From NCBI GenBank assembly GCA_031422315.1, contig JANOQN010000026.1, positions 22,224 to 86,223 of the forward strand: DNA of 64,000 bases, written 5' to 3'. Shown here piece after piece: positions 7,834 to 16,094 of this stretch. The position numbers and the translations under genes are program-made. Position 1 is the first letter of the stretch, and each line of letters starts with the position of its first letter. Below the pieces are notes generated by a model that was given only the letters and a program-made list of their open reading frames with translations, ran no database searches and was not told where the DNA came from. Origin of the DNA: JANNYA01 sp031422315. GTDB taxonomy: Bacteria; Pseudomonadota; Gammaproteobacteria; Xanthomonadales; SZUA-5.

Positions 7834-10005
7834 ATGACTTTTCTCAAAAATCCTGTCCATTCTCCACGATTTGTGAGGGGGGGGGCAAATCTAATTTCAT
7901 TCAGTTTGGCATTAGCGTTGGGTTTAGCGCAAACCGCTTTTGCGGGGCCATTGCCGGTGAACAAAGACAAATCCACATTCTCTAGCCAATCCCAGCAGAA
8001 TTTCGCCACGCTGCGCGCCCGCGCTTTGGCGGAAGGCACCGTTCGCATTGACATTATGTTGACCCTGCCCGATAAAAACGCGCTGCGAATGATGTCAGAT
8101 ATTTCTCAGCGCGAGCAAAGCTTAGCCGCCGAGGTTGCAGCCTTTGAGCTACGCTATGCGGGCTTATTTCAGGGCGCACTTAGAAGCGCTTCGCTAACGC
8201 CGATGCTGCACGGGGCTTTCACCGCAAGCGGGCTGGATCAGCTGCTGCTGGATAGTCAAGTCAACTATTTTTCCTACTACGGCGCATCGCAGCCTATGCT
8301 GCGGCAGGTCAATCAAGTGATGGTCAGCAGCGGCGTGCCCATGAGTTCCATTTCGGATCAAACCATTGCCATTGTTGATTCTGGGGTGGATATTTCGCAT
8401 CCAGAATTTGGTAATCGCGTGGTGGCAGGCGCTTGCTTTAGCACCGCTAGCGGCACGTTTGTTATTGGCGGCGGCGCACTTCCTAGTTTATGTAGCACAA
8501 CGGGCAATGGTCCACCCTCTAAAGGCGCGCCTTGCGCGAGCACTAATTCTCTTTTTAATGCTGCCCTTCAAAATTGCGGACATGGCACTCATGTGGCCGG
8601 GATCGCAGCGAGTAGCTCAACCACGGACCCCAATCTTAGCGGCCTTGCACCTTCCGCTAGAATTGTTTCCGTACAGACAAAATCGCTGGCGAACAATCCA
8701 AATTTCGCGACCGAGCCAAACGTGCCTTACATAAGCGAACACAAAGATATCGATATCGTCAGCGCGCTCAATTGGGTGCATACCAACGCGATTGAGAACA
8801 ATCGAAAACTCGCCGCTGTCAATATGAGTTTTGGCTATGTTCCCCTACCCTCTGAAAGCTGGGATCTTGGGATTTGCCTTGCGCACACACCTGGCTTATA
8901 TCCAGCGGTATTTCCGTTAACCAATATTGGGGTGGCGGTGGTAGCGTCGGCCGGCAATCTTCGTACGGGCGGCAATGACTTCGGCCTAAGCACACCAGCA
9001 TGCGAATTGGGGGTTATTGCGGTGGCTGCCACCAATAAGCAATCGCAAGCAATGCCGTATTCAAATTTTGGATTTGCAGAACGCCTTGCAGATTTCGTTG
9101 CGCCGGGTGGTGCGAATGTTGCGGTTGGCTTTCAGACCACACCTAACCCTTGCACGGATTCAACCGATTCCAACACGCCGATTTGCGCAAGCAAGCGCGG
9201 TGGCAGCCGAGAATTGCGCTCAGGCACGTCCATGAGTGCGCCTGCGGTAGCGGGTGCGATTGCCCGCATCAGGCATCGCTTTCCGAACATCACGGGCATG
9301 CAAGCTGCGGCACTGCTTAAAGCTTCGGGCCAACCAGTCAGCAGTTTGTGGGTATCGGCGAATATTCCACAGCCCAATTTGGAATCTGCATTTCGCCAAG
9401 CGACTCTTCCCCAAGGAATTATGGCCTCCACCGCCACCTGCGGGCAAATCAACTTAAGCTGGACAGCGCCGAGCATCATGGTTGCCACCGAATACCGAGT
9501 CCGCTTCGCCAGCACTGCAGCGGGTTTGGAAGCTGCCACGCAAACTCCAACTATCCAAGCTGTAACGAACTTTTCGATATCCGCGACACAGCCGCAGTTT
9601 TTTCAGGTTATTGCCAAAGATGTGACGGATGATGGGGTTTGGAGTACGGTAGGGTCGGCGGTGCCGAATTCTTGCGTACTCAATGCGGTCACCAACTCAC
9701 GCGTTTATCCTGCACCAACCAATCCGAACTGCATCAATGGGATTCAGTGGGACGCAAATGTTGGCCACTCGGGTGACTATGAAGTTCAGGAGGCATGTGC
9801 AACCGTTACCGGTAGCATTAAGACTGGAACAATTCGCACAGTAGGACTTAATCTTTTGCCGTTTGGAACGCCATATTGCGCCACCAATGGCAGCCAGGCG
9901 ACCGGAAGCGCAAACACGTTCAAAGTTCGCGCGTGTCAGGGTTTGACCTGTAGCGCTTGGTCCGCTCCTGTTTACGGCGGAACCATCGATAGATGTGTGC
10001 CATAA
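7834..10005 (+). CDS. Secreted S8 family serine protease (subtilase) with poly-G tract in signal region
   Basis: This 723-residue subtilisin-like protease has a signal peptide (core LISFSLALALGLAQTAFA) and a propeptide up to about residue 170. The catalytic triad is in canonical motifs: Asp182 (VDSGVDISHPE), His250 (GHGTHVAGI) and Ser466 (GTSMSAPAVAG). A fibronectin-type-III-like region follows (about 500-620), then a Cys-containing C-terminal domain. Codons for residues 15-18 lie in a run of nine G (7877-7885). Gain or loss of one G would frameshift the gene inside the signal peptide. A strong terminator follows the stop codon. It is divergent from the IPTL-like pair. Confidence 0.88.
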   Translation: MTFLKNPVHSPRFVRGGANLISFSLALALGLAQTAFAGPLPVNKDKSTFSSQSQQNFATLRARALAEGTVRIDIMLTLPDKNALRMMSDISQREQSLAAEVAAFELRYAGLFQGALRSASLTPMLHGAFTASGLDQLLLDSQVNYFSYYGASQPMLRQVNQVMVSSGVPMSSISDQTIAIVDSGVDISHPEFGNRVVAGACFSTASGTFVIGGGALPSLCSTTGNGPPSKGAPCASTNSLFNAALQNCGHGTHVAGIAASSSTTDPNLSGLAPSARIVSVQTKSLANNPNFATEPNVPYISEHKDIDIVSALNWVHTNAIENNRKLAAVNMSFGYVPLPSESWDLGICLAHTPGLYPAVFPLTNIGVAVVASAGNLRTGGNDFGLSTPACELGVIAVAATNKQSQAMPYSNFGFAERLADFVAPGGANVAVGFQTTPNPCTDSTDSNTPICASKRGGSRELRSGTSMSAPAVAGAIARIRHRFPNITGMQAAALLKASGQPVSSLWVSANIPQPNLESAFRQATLPQGIMASTATCGQINLSWTAPSIMVATEYRVRFASTAAGLEAATQTPTIQAVTNFSISATQPQFFQVIAKDVTDDGVWSTVGSAVPNSCVLNAVTNSRVYPAPTNPNCINGIQWDANVGHSGDYEVQEACATVTGSIKTGTIRTVGLNLLPFGTPYCATNGSQATGSANTFKVRACQGLTCSAWSAPVYGGTIDRCVP
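7877..7885 (+). repeat. Nine-G homopolymer within the subtilase signal-peptide codons
   Basis: Nine consecutive G residues lie 43 bases downstream of the ATG at 7834. At the present length the long subtilase frame is intact. Tracts of this length are known slippage sites in phase-variable genes of other bacteria. Whether this one varies is not visible here. Confidence 0.6.
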
Positions 10006-10026
10006 AGGTTAATCGGTGGTTCTAAA

Positions 10027-10063
10027 AACCACCGAGCCGCAACTGCAGCTCGGTGGTTTTTTG
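10027..10063 (+). terminator. Rho-independent terminator after the subtilase gene
   Basis: An 11-bp perfect stem AACCACCGAGC (10027-10037) pairs with GCTCGGTGGTT (10048-10058) around a ten-base loop, and the stem runs into a T-rich stretch. It begins 22 bases after the stop codon. Confidence 0.85.
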
Positions 10064-10109
10064 TTTGTCGCAAAGGGCAACTCAATCGCATGTTGACACT
10101 GCGCCTGGG

Positions 10110-10127
10110 TTCCCGCCTGCGCGGGAA
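10110..10127. repeat. Short dispersed palindrome TTCCCGC-N4-GCGGGAA
   Basis: TTCCCGC (10110-10116) and GCGGGAA (10121-10127) form a perfect hairpin followed by TGACGAGG. A similar string (AATGACGAGGCGAATG) recurs about 50 bases later. This is the type of extragenic palindrome dispersed in many proteobacterial genomes. No gene is present between 10006 and 10190. Confidence 0.5.
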
Positions 10128-10190
10128 TGACGAGGTGAATGTACATTCAATGCAACGCTAACGCCTTTAAATGACGAGGCGAATGGAAAC

Positions 10191-11162
10191 TCAATACAAC
10201 GCCAAGGCCCTTAAACACTTATGCAATTGCTCCGGCCCGCTGGCGCGTTGAATGTGCGTGTTCGGCAGCACCAGCTCAAATTGGCGCTGCTCGGCTTGGG
10301 CGCGTAAGCACCACGCTGCCAATCTGGAAAGCCGTGCTTCAAGTTCTAGCCCGGCGGTCGCTTCCCAGTTCAGCACAATATCGGCATTTTTAGGCGCTTC
10401 TAATTCGCGCGTCAGTAGATGCGTGCGTTTGGCGGAGGCTTTCCAGGCCACCCGGCGTGGCGCATCGCCCGGGCGATAGTCGCGCAGGTGTCGCAAATCT
10501 TCCTCCCCTATTTGCATGGCGTGGCCTTGGCGCTGCGATGTGCTTTCTGGCAGTGCGGGCGGATTGGCTTCCGGCGCGGGGTAAATGAGGGCGGATTGCT
10601 CAGGCCAAAGGTGCGACCACACGACGAACAGCCCAAATGGCCATTCGGTACGCACGCTGATTGGCGGCAATTCCAGCAGGCCGCGCTTTGCTGCGCGAAG
10701 CCGCAACTCAACTTCGCTGCTCGATTGCAGTTCAAAATCAACTGGCGGCGCATCATCAAAGTAAGCTTGCAAACAGGTGCGCGGCCTAGCGTCGCTTGCG
10801 GCAAAGGTGCAGCTGGCTAGTAATTCGCCACCGGCAAAAGCCGGCCCGGTGTTTACGTGGGTCAGGCTCAAGCGCAGTAAATTGCGATGTGCCACATGCA
10901 CCGATAAAAACCCCAGCACGCAAAACAAAAAGCTAAACGCCAGCGCTAGGTTGTTGTTGTAATTCAGCGCGCCAAAAGCGGCAACAAATAGCGCGACTGC
11001 CAGCAGCACGCCAAAGCCGCTTGGCAGCACGTAAATGCGATTTTGCGACAGCGTAATCGGCAAGCTGCGCCCGGCGCGCTTCGCCAGCATGCGGGTAAGC
11101 TTTTGCCGCTGGCGGTTGAACCAACGCCCAGCGCCGCTCGAGCGCCACAGCCAAGTCAACAT
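10191..11162 (-). CDS. DUF58 domain protein
   Basis: This protein of 323 residues (from the ATG at 11162) has two adjacent transmembrane segments near the N-terminus, around the stretch PSGFGVLLAVALFVAAFGAL and the following LAFSFLFCVLGFLSV. The DUF58 signature LRDYRPGDAPRRVAWKASAK lies in the C-terminal half. DUF58 proteins are membrane-anchored with a von Willebrand-like fold and almost always follow a MoxR ATPase, as here. A longer frame starts at 11249 and would overlap moxR by 38 bases. I prefer 11162 because the N-terminus then has the usual family length. The pair probably acts as a chaperone-like system for assembling or inserting envelope proteins; the target is unknown. Confidence 0.85.
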   Translation of the reverse strand: MLTWLWRSSGAGRWFNRQRQKLTRMLAKRAGRSLPITLSQNRIYVLPSGFGVLLAVALFVAAFGALNYNNNLALAFSFLFCVLGFLSVHVAHRNLLRLSLTHVNTGPAFAGGELLASCTFAASDARPRTCLQAYFDDAPPVDFELQSSSEVELRLRAAKRGLLELPPISVRTEWPFGLFVVWSHLWPEQSALIYPAPEANPPALPESTSQRQGHAMQIGEEDLRHLRDYRPGDAPRRVAWKASAKRTHLLTRELEAPKNADIVLNWEATAGLELEARLSRLAAWCLRAQAEQRQFELVLPNTHIQRASGPEQLHKCLRALALY

Positions 11163-11211
11163 GATTGATTTAATCCGCGACGCGGCGGCTTCCAGGCCAA
11201 GCTCACAAGGC

Positions 11212-12177
11212 TCACACCACTGAAACTTGCTCAAGCACCGCGCGCGCAACCGCCCGCGCGCTCGTCGCGCTGTCGTTTAAGCTAAGCCGGTGCGCGGTGA
11301 GCGCGACAAACACCTGCTGCACATCTTCGGGTATCGCATAATCGCGCCCCGCCAAAAGCGCGACGCTGCGGGTAATTTTCAGCAAGGCCAAGCCAGCGCG
11401 CGGGCTCAAGCCAAAACGAATCGACGGATGTTCACGGCTGGCGCGCAGCAAGCGCTGCAAGTAATCCAGTAATGCGCTGGAAGCCTTCACCTTCTCAACC
11501 AGGGCTTTGATGGCGAGTAATTGCTCGGTCGAAATGCACGGCTTGACTCTGGCAATTAGCTTTTTACGATCCTCGCCCATCAGCAACGCGCGCTCAGCTG
11601 TTGCATCCGGGTAGCCCATTTGCAGCGTCAGCATAAAGCGATCTAACTGCGATTCCGGCAGCGCAAAAGTGCCGACTTGTTCAAGCGGGTTTTGCGTAGC
11701 GATAACGAAAAACGGATCCGGCAGCGCCCTGGTTTGCCCATCGGCGGTAATTTGCGCTTCGGCCATGGCTTCAAGCAGCGCGGATTGGGTTTTCGGGCTG
11801 CCGCGATTGAGTTCGTCGGCCAATAGCAGCTCGGTAAACATCGGCCCCGGAATAAAATCAAAACGCTCCGACTCGCGCCGGAAAACCGACACACCGACCA
11901 AATCCGAAGGCAATAGATCCGAGGTGAACTGTACGCGCTGAAATTGCAGGCTAAACGTGCTGGCTAACGCATGCGCGAGCGTGGTTTTACCCACTCCTGG
12001 CAAGTCTTCAAGCAGCACATGTCCACCGGCCAAAAGCGCCGCCACCACCAAGCTAACCGTTCCCGGTTTACCGACGATAATTTCGTTGAGCTGCGCTAGT
12101 GCCGCCTTCAACAGTGCCTGCGCCGCGACTGACGTCAAAACGGCAGTTTGGCTGCCCGGGCTTTGTGGTGAGTCCAT
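11212..12177 (-). CDS. MoxR family AAA ATPase
   Basis: This 321-residue AAA+ ATPase has Walker A LPGVGKTTLA, Walker B LLADELNRGSPKTQSALLEAM and sensor 1 FVIATQNPLEQVGTFALPESQ, all hallmarks of the MoxR family. The ATG at 12177 has AGG eight bases upstream and gives a normal MoxR N-terminus (VVAALLAGGHVLLEDLPGVG follows at the usual distance). An in-frame ATG at 12285 would add 36 residues without family similarity. The gene lies directly upstream of the DUF58 gene, with which it probably forms a two-gene operon. Confidence 0.9.
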   Translation of the reverse strand: MDSPQSPGSQTAVLTSVAAQALLKAALAQLNEIIVGKPGTVSLVVAALLAGGHVLLEDLPGVGKTTLAHALASTFSLQFQRVQFTSDLLPSDLVGVSVFRRESERFDFIPGPMFTELLLADELNRGSPKTQSALLEAMAEAQITADGQTRALPDPFFVIATQNPLEQVGTFALPESQLDRFMLTLQMGYPDATAERALLMGEDRKKLIARVKPCISTEQLLAIKALVEKVKASSALLDYLQRLLRASREHPSIRFGLSPRAGLALLKITRSVALLAGRDYAIPEDVQQVFVALTAHRLSLNDSATSARAVARAVLEQVSVV

Positions 12178-12350
12178 CGATAACCTATGCGAATTAGTCA
12201 AAACAATAGCGTGAGACTGCCACGCGCGCCCGCTGAAGTCGAATGCTAAAAGTGCGGATTGGGCTTTTGCGCGCAATTGCGCCATAGCCCACCTACCAGC
12301 GCTTCAATGCGGCGCTATACTGCGGATCGCACACCAGCCAGAGCAGCGAA

Positions 12351-13793
12351 ATGACCGATTCCAAGCTAGAAAATTCAAGTGTTGATGCAATCACTCCCGA
12401 GCTTGACCTAGGCGCGCTACTTGGCATGATGCGCACCGCGTGGATGCAGCAAACCCCCAGCTACAGCCAGCGCATGGATGATTTAGCGCGGTTACGCGCG
12501 GCCGTACTTAAGCATAAGGAAGCGCTGTGCGAGGCTGTTTCGGCCGATTTTGGCCGACGTTCGAAGCATGAAACCCTGATCGCTGATGTCATGATGGTAT
12601 TAGAGGACATCAAACACATGCGCAAACATTTGCGCAGCTGGATGGCTGACAAGCGTGTTCCGATTGACTTTAAAGCGTGGCCAGCGCGCGGGCGAATTAT
12701 CTATAAGCCGCTTGGCGTGGTTGGCGTGCTAGCGCCGTGGAACTACCCGATTATGCTGAGCTTGGGTCCGTTAGCCGCTGCGATTGCGGCGGGCAATCAC
12801 GTGATTTTAAAGCCCAGTGAAAACACGCCGCGTACCTCGGCGCTGATGGCTAAGCTGCTGGCCGAAGTATTCCCGAGCGAGCGCGTCAGCGTGGTGCTCG
12901 GCGGGCCGGAATTGGCGGCTGCGGTATCTGCTTTGCCGCTTGATCATCTGCTGTTTACCGGCTCGACTGCAGTTGGCAAACTCGTCATGGCCGCCGCTGC
13001 GCGCAATTTAACGCCGGTGACGCTGGAACTGGGCGGGAAGTCGCCCACTATCATTGCGCCGGATTTTGATGTAGTCCACGCCGCAAAACGCATCGCCGCG
13101 ATGAAGCTGCTCAACGCTGGGCAAACCTGCATCGCACCCGATTACGTCATGCTGCCGGAAGCGCAGCGGGATGCTTTTGTGAGCGCGTTTGAAGCTGAGG
13201 TTCGCCAAAGCTATCCGGCACTCGCGAGCAATCCAGACTACACCAGCATCGTCAACACCCGCCAAGCACAGCGTTTACGGGGCTATTTGGCCGATGCCGC
13301 CGAGAAAGGCGCGAAAGTCATTTCGATTTGCGAGGGCGATCTGCCCGCAGACGATAGCAATGTATTCCCGCCGACACTTGTACTCGACTCCAAACCGGAC
13401 ATGCGCCTGATGCAAGATGAAATCTTCGGGCCGATCTTGCCGGTTTTGACCTATCGCGCCATTGAAGAAGCCGTTGATTACGTCAACGCGCATCCGCGTC
13501 CGCTGGCCTTTTATTTGTTTGATGATAAATCCAGCCGACGGAACAAAGTGCTGAGCCAAGTAACCGCAGGCGGCGTAACGCTGAACGATTGCGCGCTGCA
13601 CATCACCCAGCACAATATGCCCTTTGGTGGCGTAGGCCCAAGCGGCATGGGTCATTACCACGGGCATGCCGGTTTTTTGACGTTCACGAAAGCCATGCCG
13701 GTGTTTGAGCAGGCTGGTTGGTCCAGCTTTTGGCTGCTGAAACCGCCGTTCAAAGGTCTTGCCGACAAAATGTTGAAGTTCCTGCTGCGCTAG
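12351..13793 (+). CDS. Aldehyde dehydrogenase, coniferyl-aldehyde dehydrogenase type
   Basis: This 480-residue NAD(P)-dependent aldehyde dehydrogenase has the general base Glu226 in LELGGKSP and the catalytic Cys260 in NAGQTCIAPDYV. The NAD-binding FTGSTAVGK is at about 202-210, and the short C-terminus is typical of class 3-like/membrane-associated ALDHs. The APWNYPIMLSLGPLAAAIAAGN and GQTCIAPDYV strings match enzymes annotated as coniferyl aldehyde dehydrogenase, which oxidise coniferyl aldehyde to ferulate. Many bacterial members act on medium- or long-chain aliphatic aldehydes instead, and no lignin-degradation genes are adjacent. The enzyme class is secure but the substrate is not. Confidence 0.85.
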   Translation: MTDSKLENSSVDAITPELDLGALLGMMRTAWMQQTPSYSQRMDDLARLRAAVLKHKEALCEAVSADFGRRSKHETLIADVMMVLEDIKHMRKHLRSWMADKRVPIDFKAWPARGRIIYKPLGVVGVLAPWNYPIMLSLGPLAAAIAAGNHVILKPSENTPRTSALMAKLLAEVFPSERVSVVLGGPELAAAVSALPLDHLLFTGSTAVGKLVMAAAARNLTPVTLELGGKSPTIIAPDFDVVHAAKRIAAMKLLNAGQTCIAPDYVMLPEAQRDAFVSAFEAEVRQSYPALASNPDYTSIVNTRQAQRLRGYLADAAEKGAKVISICEGDLPADDSNVFPPTLVLDSKPDMRLMQDEIFGPILPVLTYRAIEEAVDYVNAHPRPLAFYLFDDKSSRRNKVLSQVTAGGVTLNDCALHITQHNMPFGGVGPSGMGHYHGHAGFLTFTKAMPVFEQAGWSSFWLLKPPFKGLADKMLKFLLR

Positions 13794-13881
13794 CGCAAGC
13801 CCAAGCTAAGTTAAATTCCGGTATAGAAGAATCGTCGCAAAGCTTGCACTGCCTTGCCATGGCACCGCACACTTCGCGCTC

Positions 13882-13955
13882 GGTTATGTAGCTCAGACGG
13901 TTAGAGCGCGGCACTCATAATGCTGAGGTCGGTGGTTCGATTCCACTCATAACCA
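13882..13955 (+). tRNA. tRNA-Met (CAU), elongator type
   Basis: A full cloverleaf is readable. The acceptor stem is GGTTATG/CATAACC, the D arm contains AGCTCAGACGGTTAGAGC, and the anticodon arm is CGGCA-CTCATAA-TGCTG with anticodon CAT. The T loop is TTCGATT. Discriminator A is followed by ATT, so the 3' CCA is not encoded. The sequence resembles the elongator tRNA-Met of gammaproteobacteria more than initiator or lysidine-modified Ile tRNA. Confidence 0.92.
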
Positions 13956-14087
13956 ATTGAATTGAGAATGGCCGAAAAAAGCGTCAAAACAATATGGCGA
14001 ATTCGCACTTTCTATGTAGAGTCGTTCCGTACCTTACACGGATTACTTTGAGAGTGACTTGCGTAAACGTGAAGACAAGAATCCAGG

Positions 14088-14606
14088 ATGATGCGAACAC
14101 TAATTTCAGCATGCGTTTGGATTACCGCGATCCTCCACGGTACATCAATTGCTGCAGAACCAATTTCAGCCGAAGCCCTAGCAGACAGCCTTAAACAAGC
14201 AATGATGCTCAACGCTGATCGCAGCGAACGCGCCGCCAAATCAGGCCCGGCGATTCAGGCCTATATCAAAGCGGGCTGGTTGGTCAAAAAGCCCAACCAA
14301 CGCGCGGACTACACGGATTACTGGGTGTTGCTGAGTCCCGCGCCGTTTATGGGGCAAAAATTGATCGTAATCGAAGAAGAATATACGTCGACCTACGTCG
14401 GCTGTTGCGTGAGCGAAGGCTTGGGCGTGACTTTAAAAGCCATCTCCGATCTTGAACCGTTAAAGCGGTTCGCGGCTGCCAATGGCTGCACCGTCAATGA
14501 AAACTATGACATTGCCAGTGAACTGAGAGGCATCGGGATAGTGAGGAAGTTTCAAAAAGCCAAGTACGTCAACTTAAGCTGTAGGCAGCGTGATTTGCCT
14601 AAGTAG
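14088..14606 (+). CDS. Hypothetical exported protein
   Basis: This 172-residue protein has a signal peptide (MMRTLISACVWITAILHGTS, cleavage near IAA-EP). The mature part contains the mixed alpha/beta stretch YTDYWVLLSPAPFMGQKLIVIEEE and four cysteines, including an adjacent pair (GCC). I do not recognise a family. It stands alone downstream of tRNA-Met, and its 3' end overlaps by a few bases the end of an apparent gene remnant on the opposite strand. A periplasmic location is inferred from the signal peptide only. Confidence 0.6.
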   Translation: MMRTLISACVWITAILHGTSIAAEPISAEALADSLKQAMMLNADRSERAAKSGPAIQAYIKAGWLVKKPNQRADYTDYWVLLSPAPFMGQKLIVIEEEYTSTYVGCCVSEGLGVTLKAISDLEPLKRFAAANGCTVNENYDIASELRGIGIVRKFQKAKYVNLSCRQRDLPK

Positions 14607-14700
14607 TGTGGCCCATCGGCGCGCACAGATAGGCAATATCCGCCTCGCTCATTTGCCCTTCAAAGCTGCCAGCTAGCAGTTCCCATGCCGATTTTTTTCG
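14599..14700 (-). pseudogene. 3' remnant of a broken gene
   Basis: Read on the minus strand, 14700-14599 gives a short open stretch SAWELLAGSFEGQMSEADIA continuing to a stop at 14601-14599. It has protein-like composition but no start codon and nothing upstream to join, because the hairpin region interrupts it. It may be the tail of the gene whose beginning lies at 15122, but this cannot be proved from one sequence. Confidence 0.3.
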
Positions 14701-14761
14701 GTGAATCCATTACTTGAATCGGAACAAGTCTCGCCATTGGCTTGCTGCTTTTGGCAGCCCA

Positions 14762-14877
14762 AAGGGCGACACAAACTGGTTGGCATACACATTGTGTCGC
14801 CCTTGCAGGGCTCTAAAGTGTGGTGCACCGAGACCTGGGGCGTTACCCCAGGCTACCTTGTGACGCGCTTTCAGCGC
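14762..14877. repeat. Cluster of three perfect hairpins
   Basis: Three inverted repeats follow one another: AAGGGCGACACAA (14762-14774) with TTGTGTCGCCCTT (14792-14804); CCTGGGG (14834-14840) with CCCCAGG (14846-14852); and GCGCT (14865-14869) with AGCGC (14873-14877). The open frame 14701-15081 that crosses them has the low-complexity look of translated palindromes and I do not regard it as a gene. The stretch resembles dispersed REP-like palindromic elements. Confidence 0.55.
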
Positions 14878-15047
14878 TACAACCTGCGCGAACCCAAGAG
14901 ATGGAGACGCGATTACCCAAAAAAAACATCAGTTTGGTTTGCGCCCGTAAACTTCACCAGCCTAAGCTTTAAGCAGCAAACCGAAAAAGATCCTCGCGTT
15001 TGCTGGGTCTGCCTGAAAATCGCGCTCGCGCCCATTGGCTCTAGAAG

Positions 15048-15122
15048 TCATGCGCCCACTACAGCCGCGCTGCTTTCATAGAATCCTGTCAACGATTCAA
15101 ACCAGTCGAGTGCGCTTCTCAT
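15048..15122 (-). pseudogene. 5' remnant of a broken gene with intact ribosome-binding site
   Basis: On the minus strand an ATG at 15122 follows an excellent AGGAG site and encodes MRSALDWFESLTGFYESSAA, then stops after 24 codons. This N-terminus resembles the start of a conserved proteobacterial hypothetical protein, recognised only from memory. The frame is lost as the sequence enters the hairpin-bearing segment. The likely story is insertion or rearrangement of that segment into the gene, leaving this head and perhaps the tail near 14600. Otherwise, 14607-15263 contains no gene I can support. Confidence 0.4.
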
Positions 15123-15263
15123 TAATTTCTCCTGCTACAAGTTAAGCTCAGTTGGGTTTCATAAGCCCAGATGGCTAAATTGACAAGTCAAACGTACACT
15201 TTGCCATGGCTTTGTCTAATAGCGCGTCGCCCAGTTTTTCCCACATTAATCTAGGAAACCCCG

Positions 15264-16064
15264 ATGAATTTCTCAGCAACCTTCATAGGCCTTGCCACCA
15301 GCGCAGCCATGTTTATCAGCGCCAGCGCAAATGCCGCGCTCACGCGTGAAGTCATCAGCTACAAAGTCGGCGAAACCGAAGTCGCGAGCGTGCTAATTGG
15401 CGATGCTAAAGTGGGCGCAAAACCCGGCCTGGTGCTAATTCCGAACTGGATGGGCATCAATGAAGCCAACTTAAAACAGGCCGAGCTGATCGCCAATATG
15501 GGCTATGTGGTGCTGGTGGCAGATATGTACGGCAAAGCCGTGCGCCCAAAAGATGCAGCTGAAGCGGGCAAGGTTTCAGGCGCAGTAAAAACTGATCGCG
15601 CATTGATGCGTGAGCGCGTAAACGCGGCGTTGGCGCAGCTCATCAATGCAGGTAAAGCAAGAAAAGTAAGCCTTGATGCGAGCAAATTGGGCGCGATTGG
15701 CTTTTGCTTCGGCGGCACCACCGCGATTGAAATGGCGCGCAGCGGCGCGAATGTTGCCGGTGTGGTGAGCTTTCACGGCGGATTAAGTGCCAGCCCTACA
15801 TTGCCAATTTCGAGTATGACGGCTAACGTCCTCGCCCTGCACGGCGCCGAAGATCCGTACGTGCCCGCCGCAGAAGTCAGCGCGTTCCAAGCTGAAATGC
15901 GCACCGCAAAAGCAAATTGGGAGCTGGTCAGCTACGGCGGCGCGGTGCATTCCTTTACCGACGTCGATGCGAAAATGCTTGGCCAAGCGCACTACGATGA
16001 AAAGGTTGCGAAGCGCGCTTATGCGCGTATGCATAGTTTTTTTAGTGAGCTGTTTGGAAAGTAG
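15264..16064 (+). CDS. Exported dienelactone hydrolase family protein
   Basis: This 266-residue alpha/beta hydrolase has a signal peptide (MNFSATFIGLATSAAMFISA, cleavage after ANA). The dienelactone-hydrolase-type triad is complete: Cys148 in GFCFGG as nucleophile, Asp197 in HGAEDPYVP and His229 in GAVHSFTD. Members hydrolyse lactones or esters; most homologues with signal peptides have no known substrate. It is flanked by decayed sequence on the left and convergent surface-protein genes on the right, so it appears to be a single-gene unit. Confidence 0.85.
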   Translation: MNFSATFIGLATSAAMFISASANAALTREVISYKVGETEVASVLIGDAKVGAKPGLVLIPNWMGINEANLKQAELIANMGYVVLVADMYGKAVRPKDAAEAGKVSGAVKTDRALMRERVNAALAQLINAGKARKVSLDASKLGAIGFCFGGTTAIEMARSGANVAGVVSFHGGLSASPTLPISSMTANVLALHGAEDPYVPAAEVSAFQAEMRTAKANWELVSYGGAVHSFTDVDAKMLGQAHYDEKVAKRAYARMHSFFSELFGK

Positions 16065-16094
16065 CGCCAAACTTGAAGTCTGATGACCTACTGG

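Noticed and set aside
14701..15081. 126-codon open frame on the plus strand
   Set aside because: It covers three perfect hairpins, has no ribosome-binding site, and its translation has the look of palindromic repeats rather than a protein.
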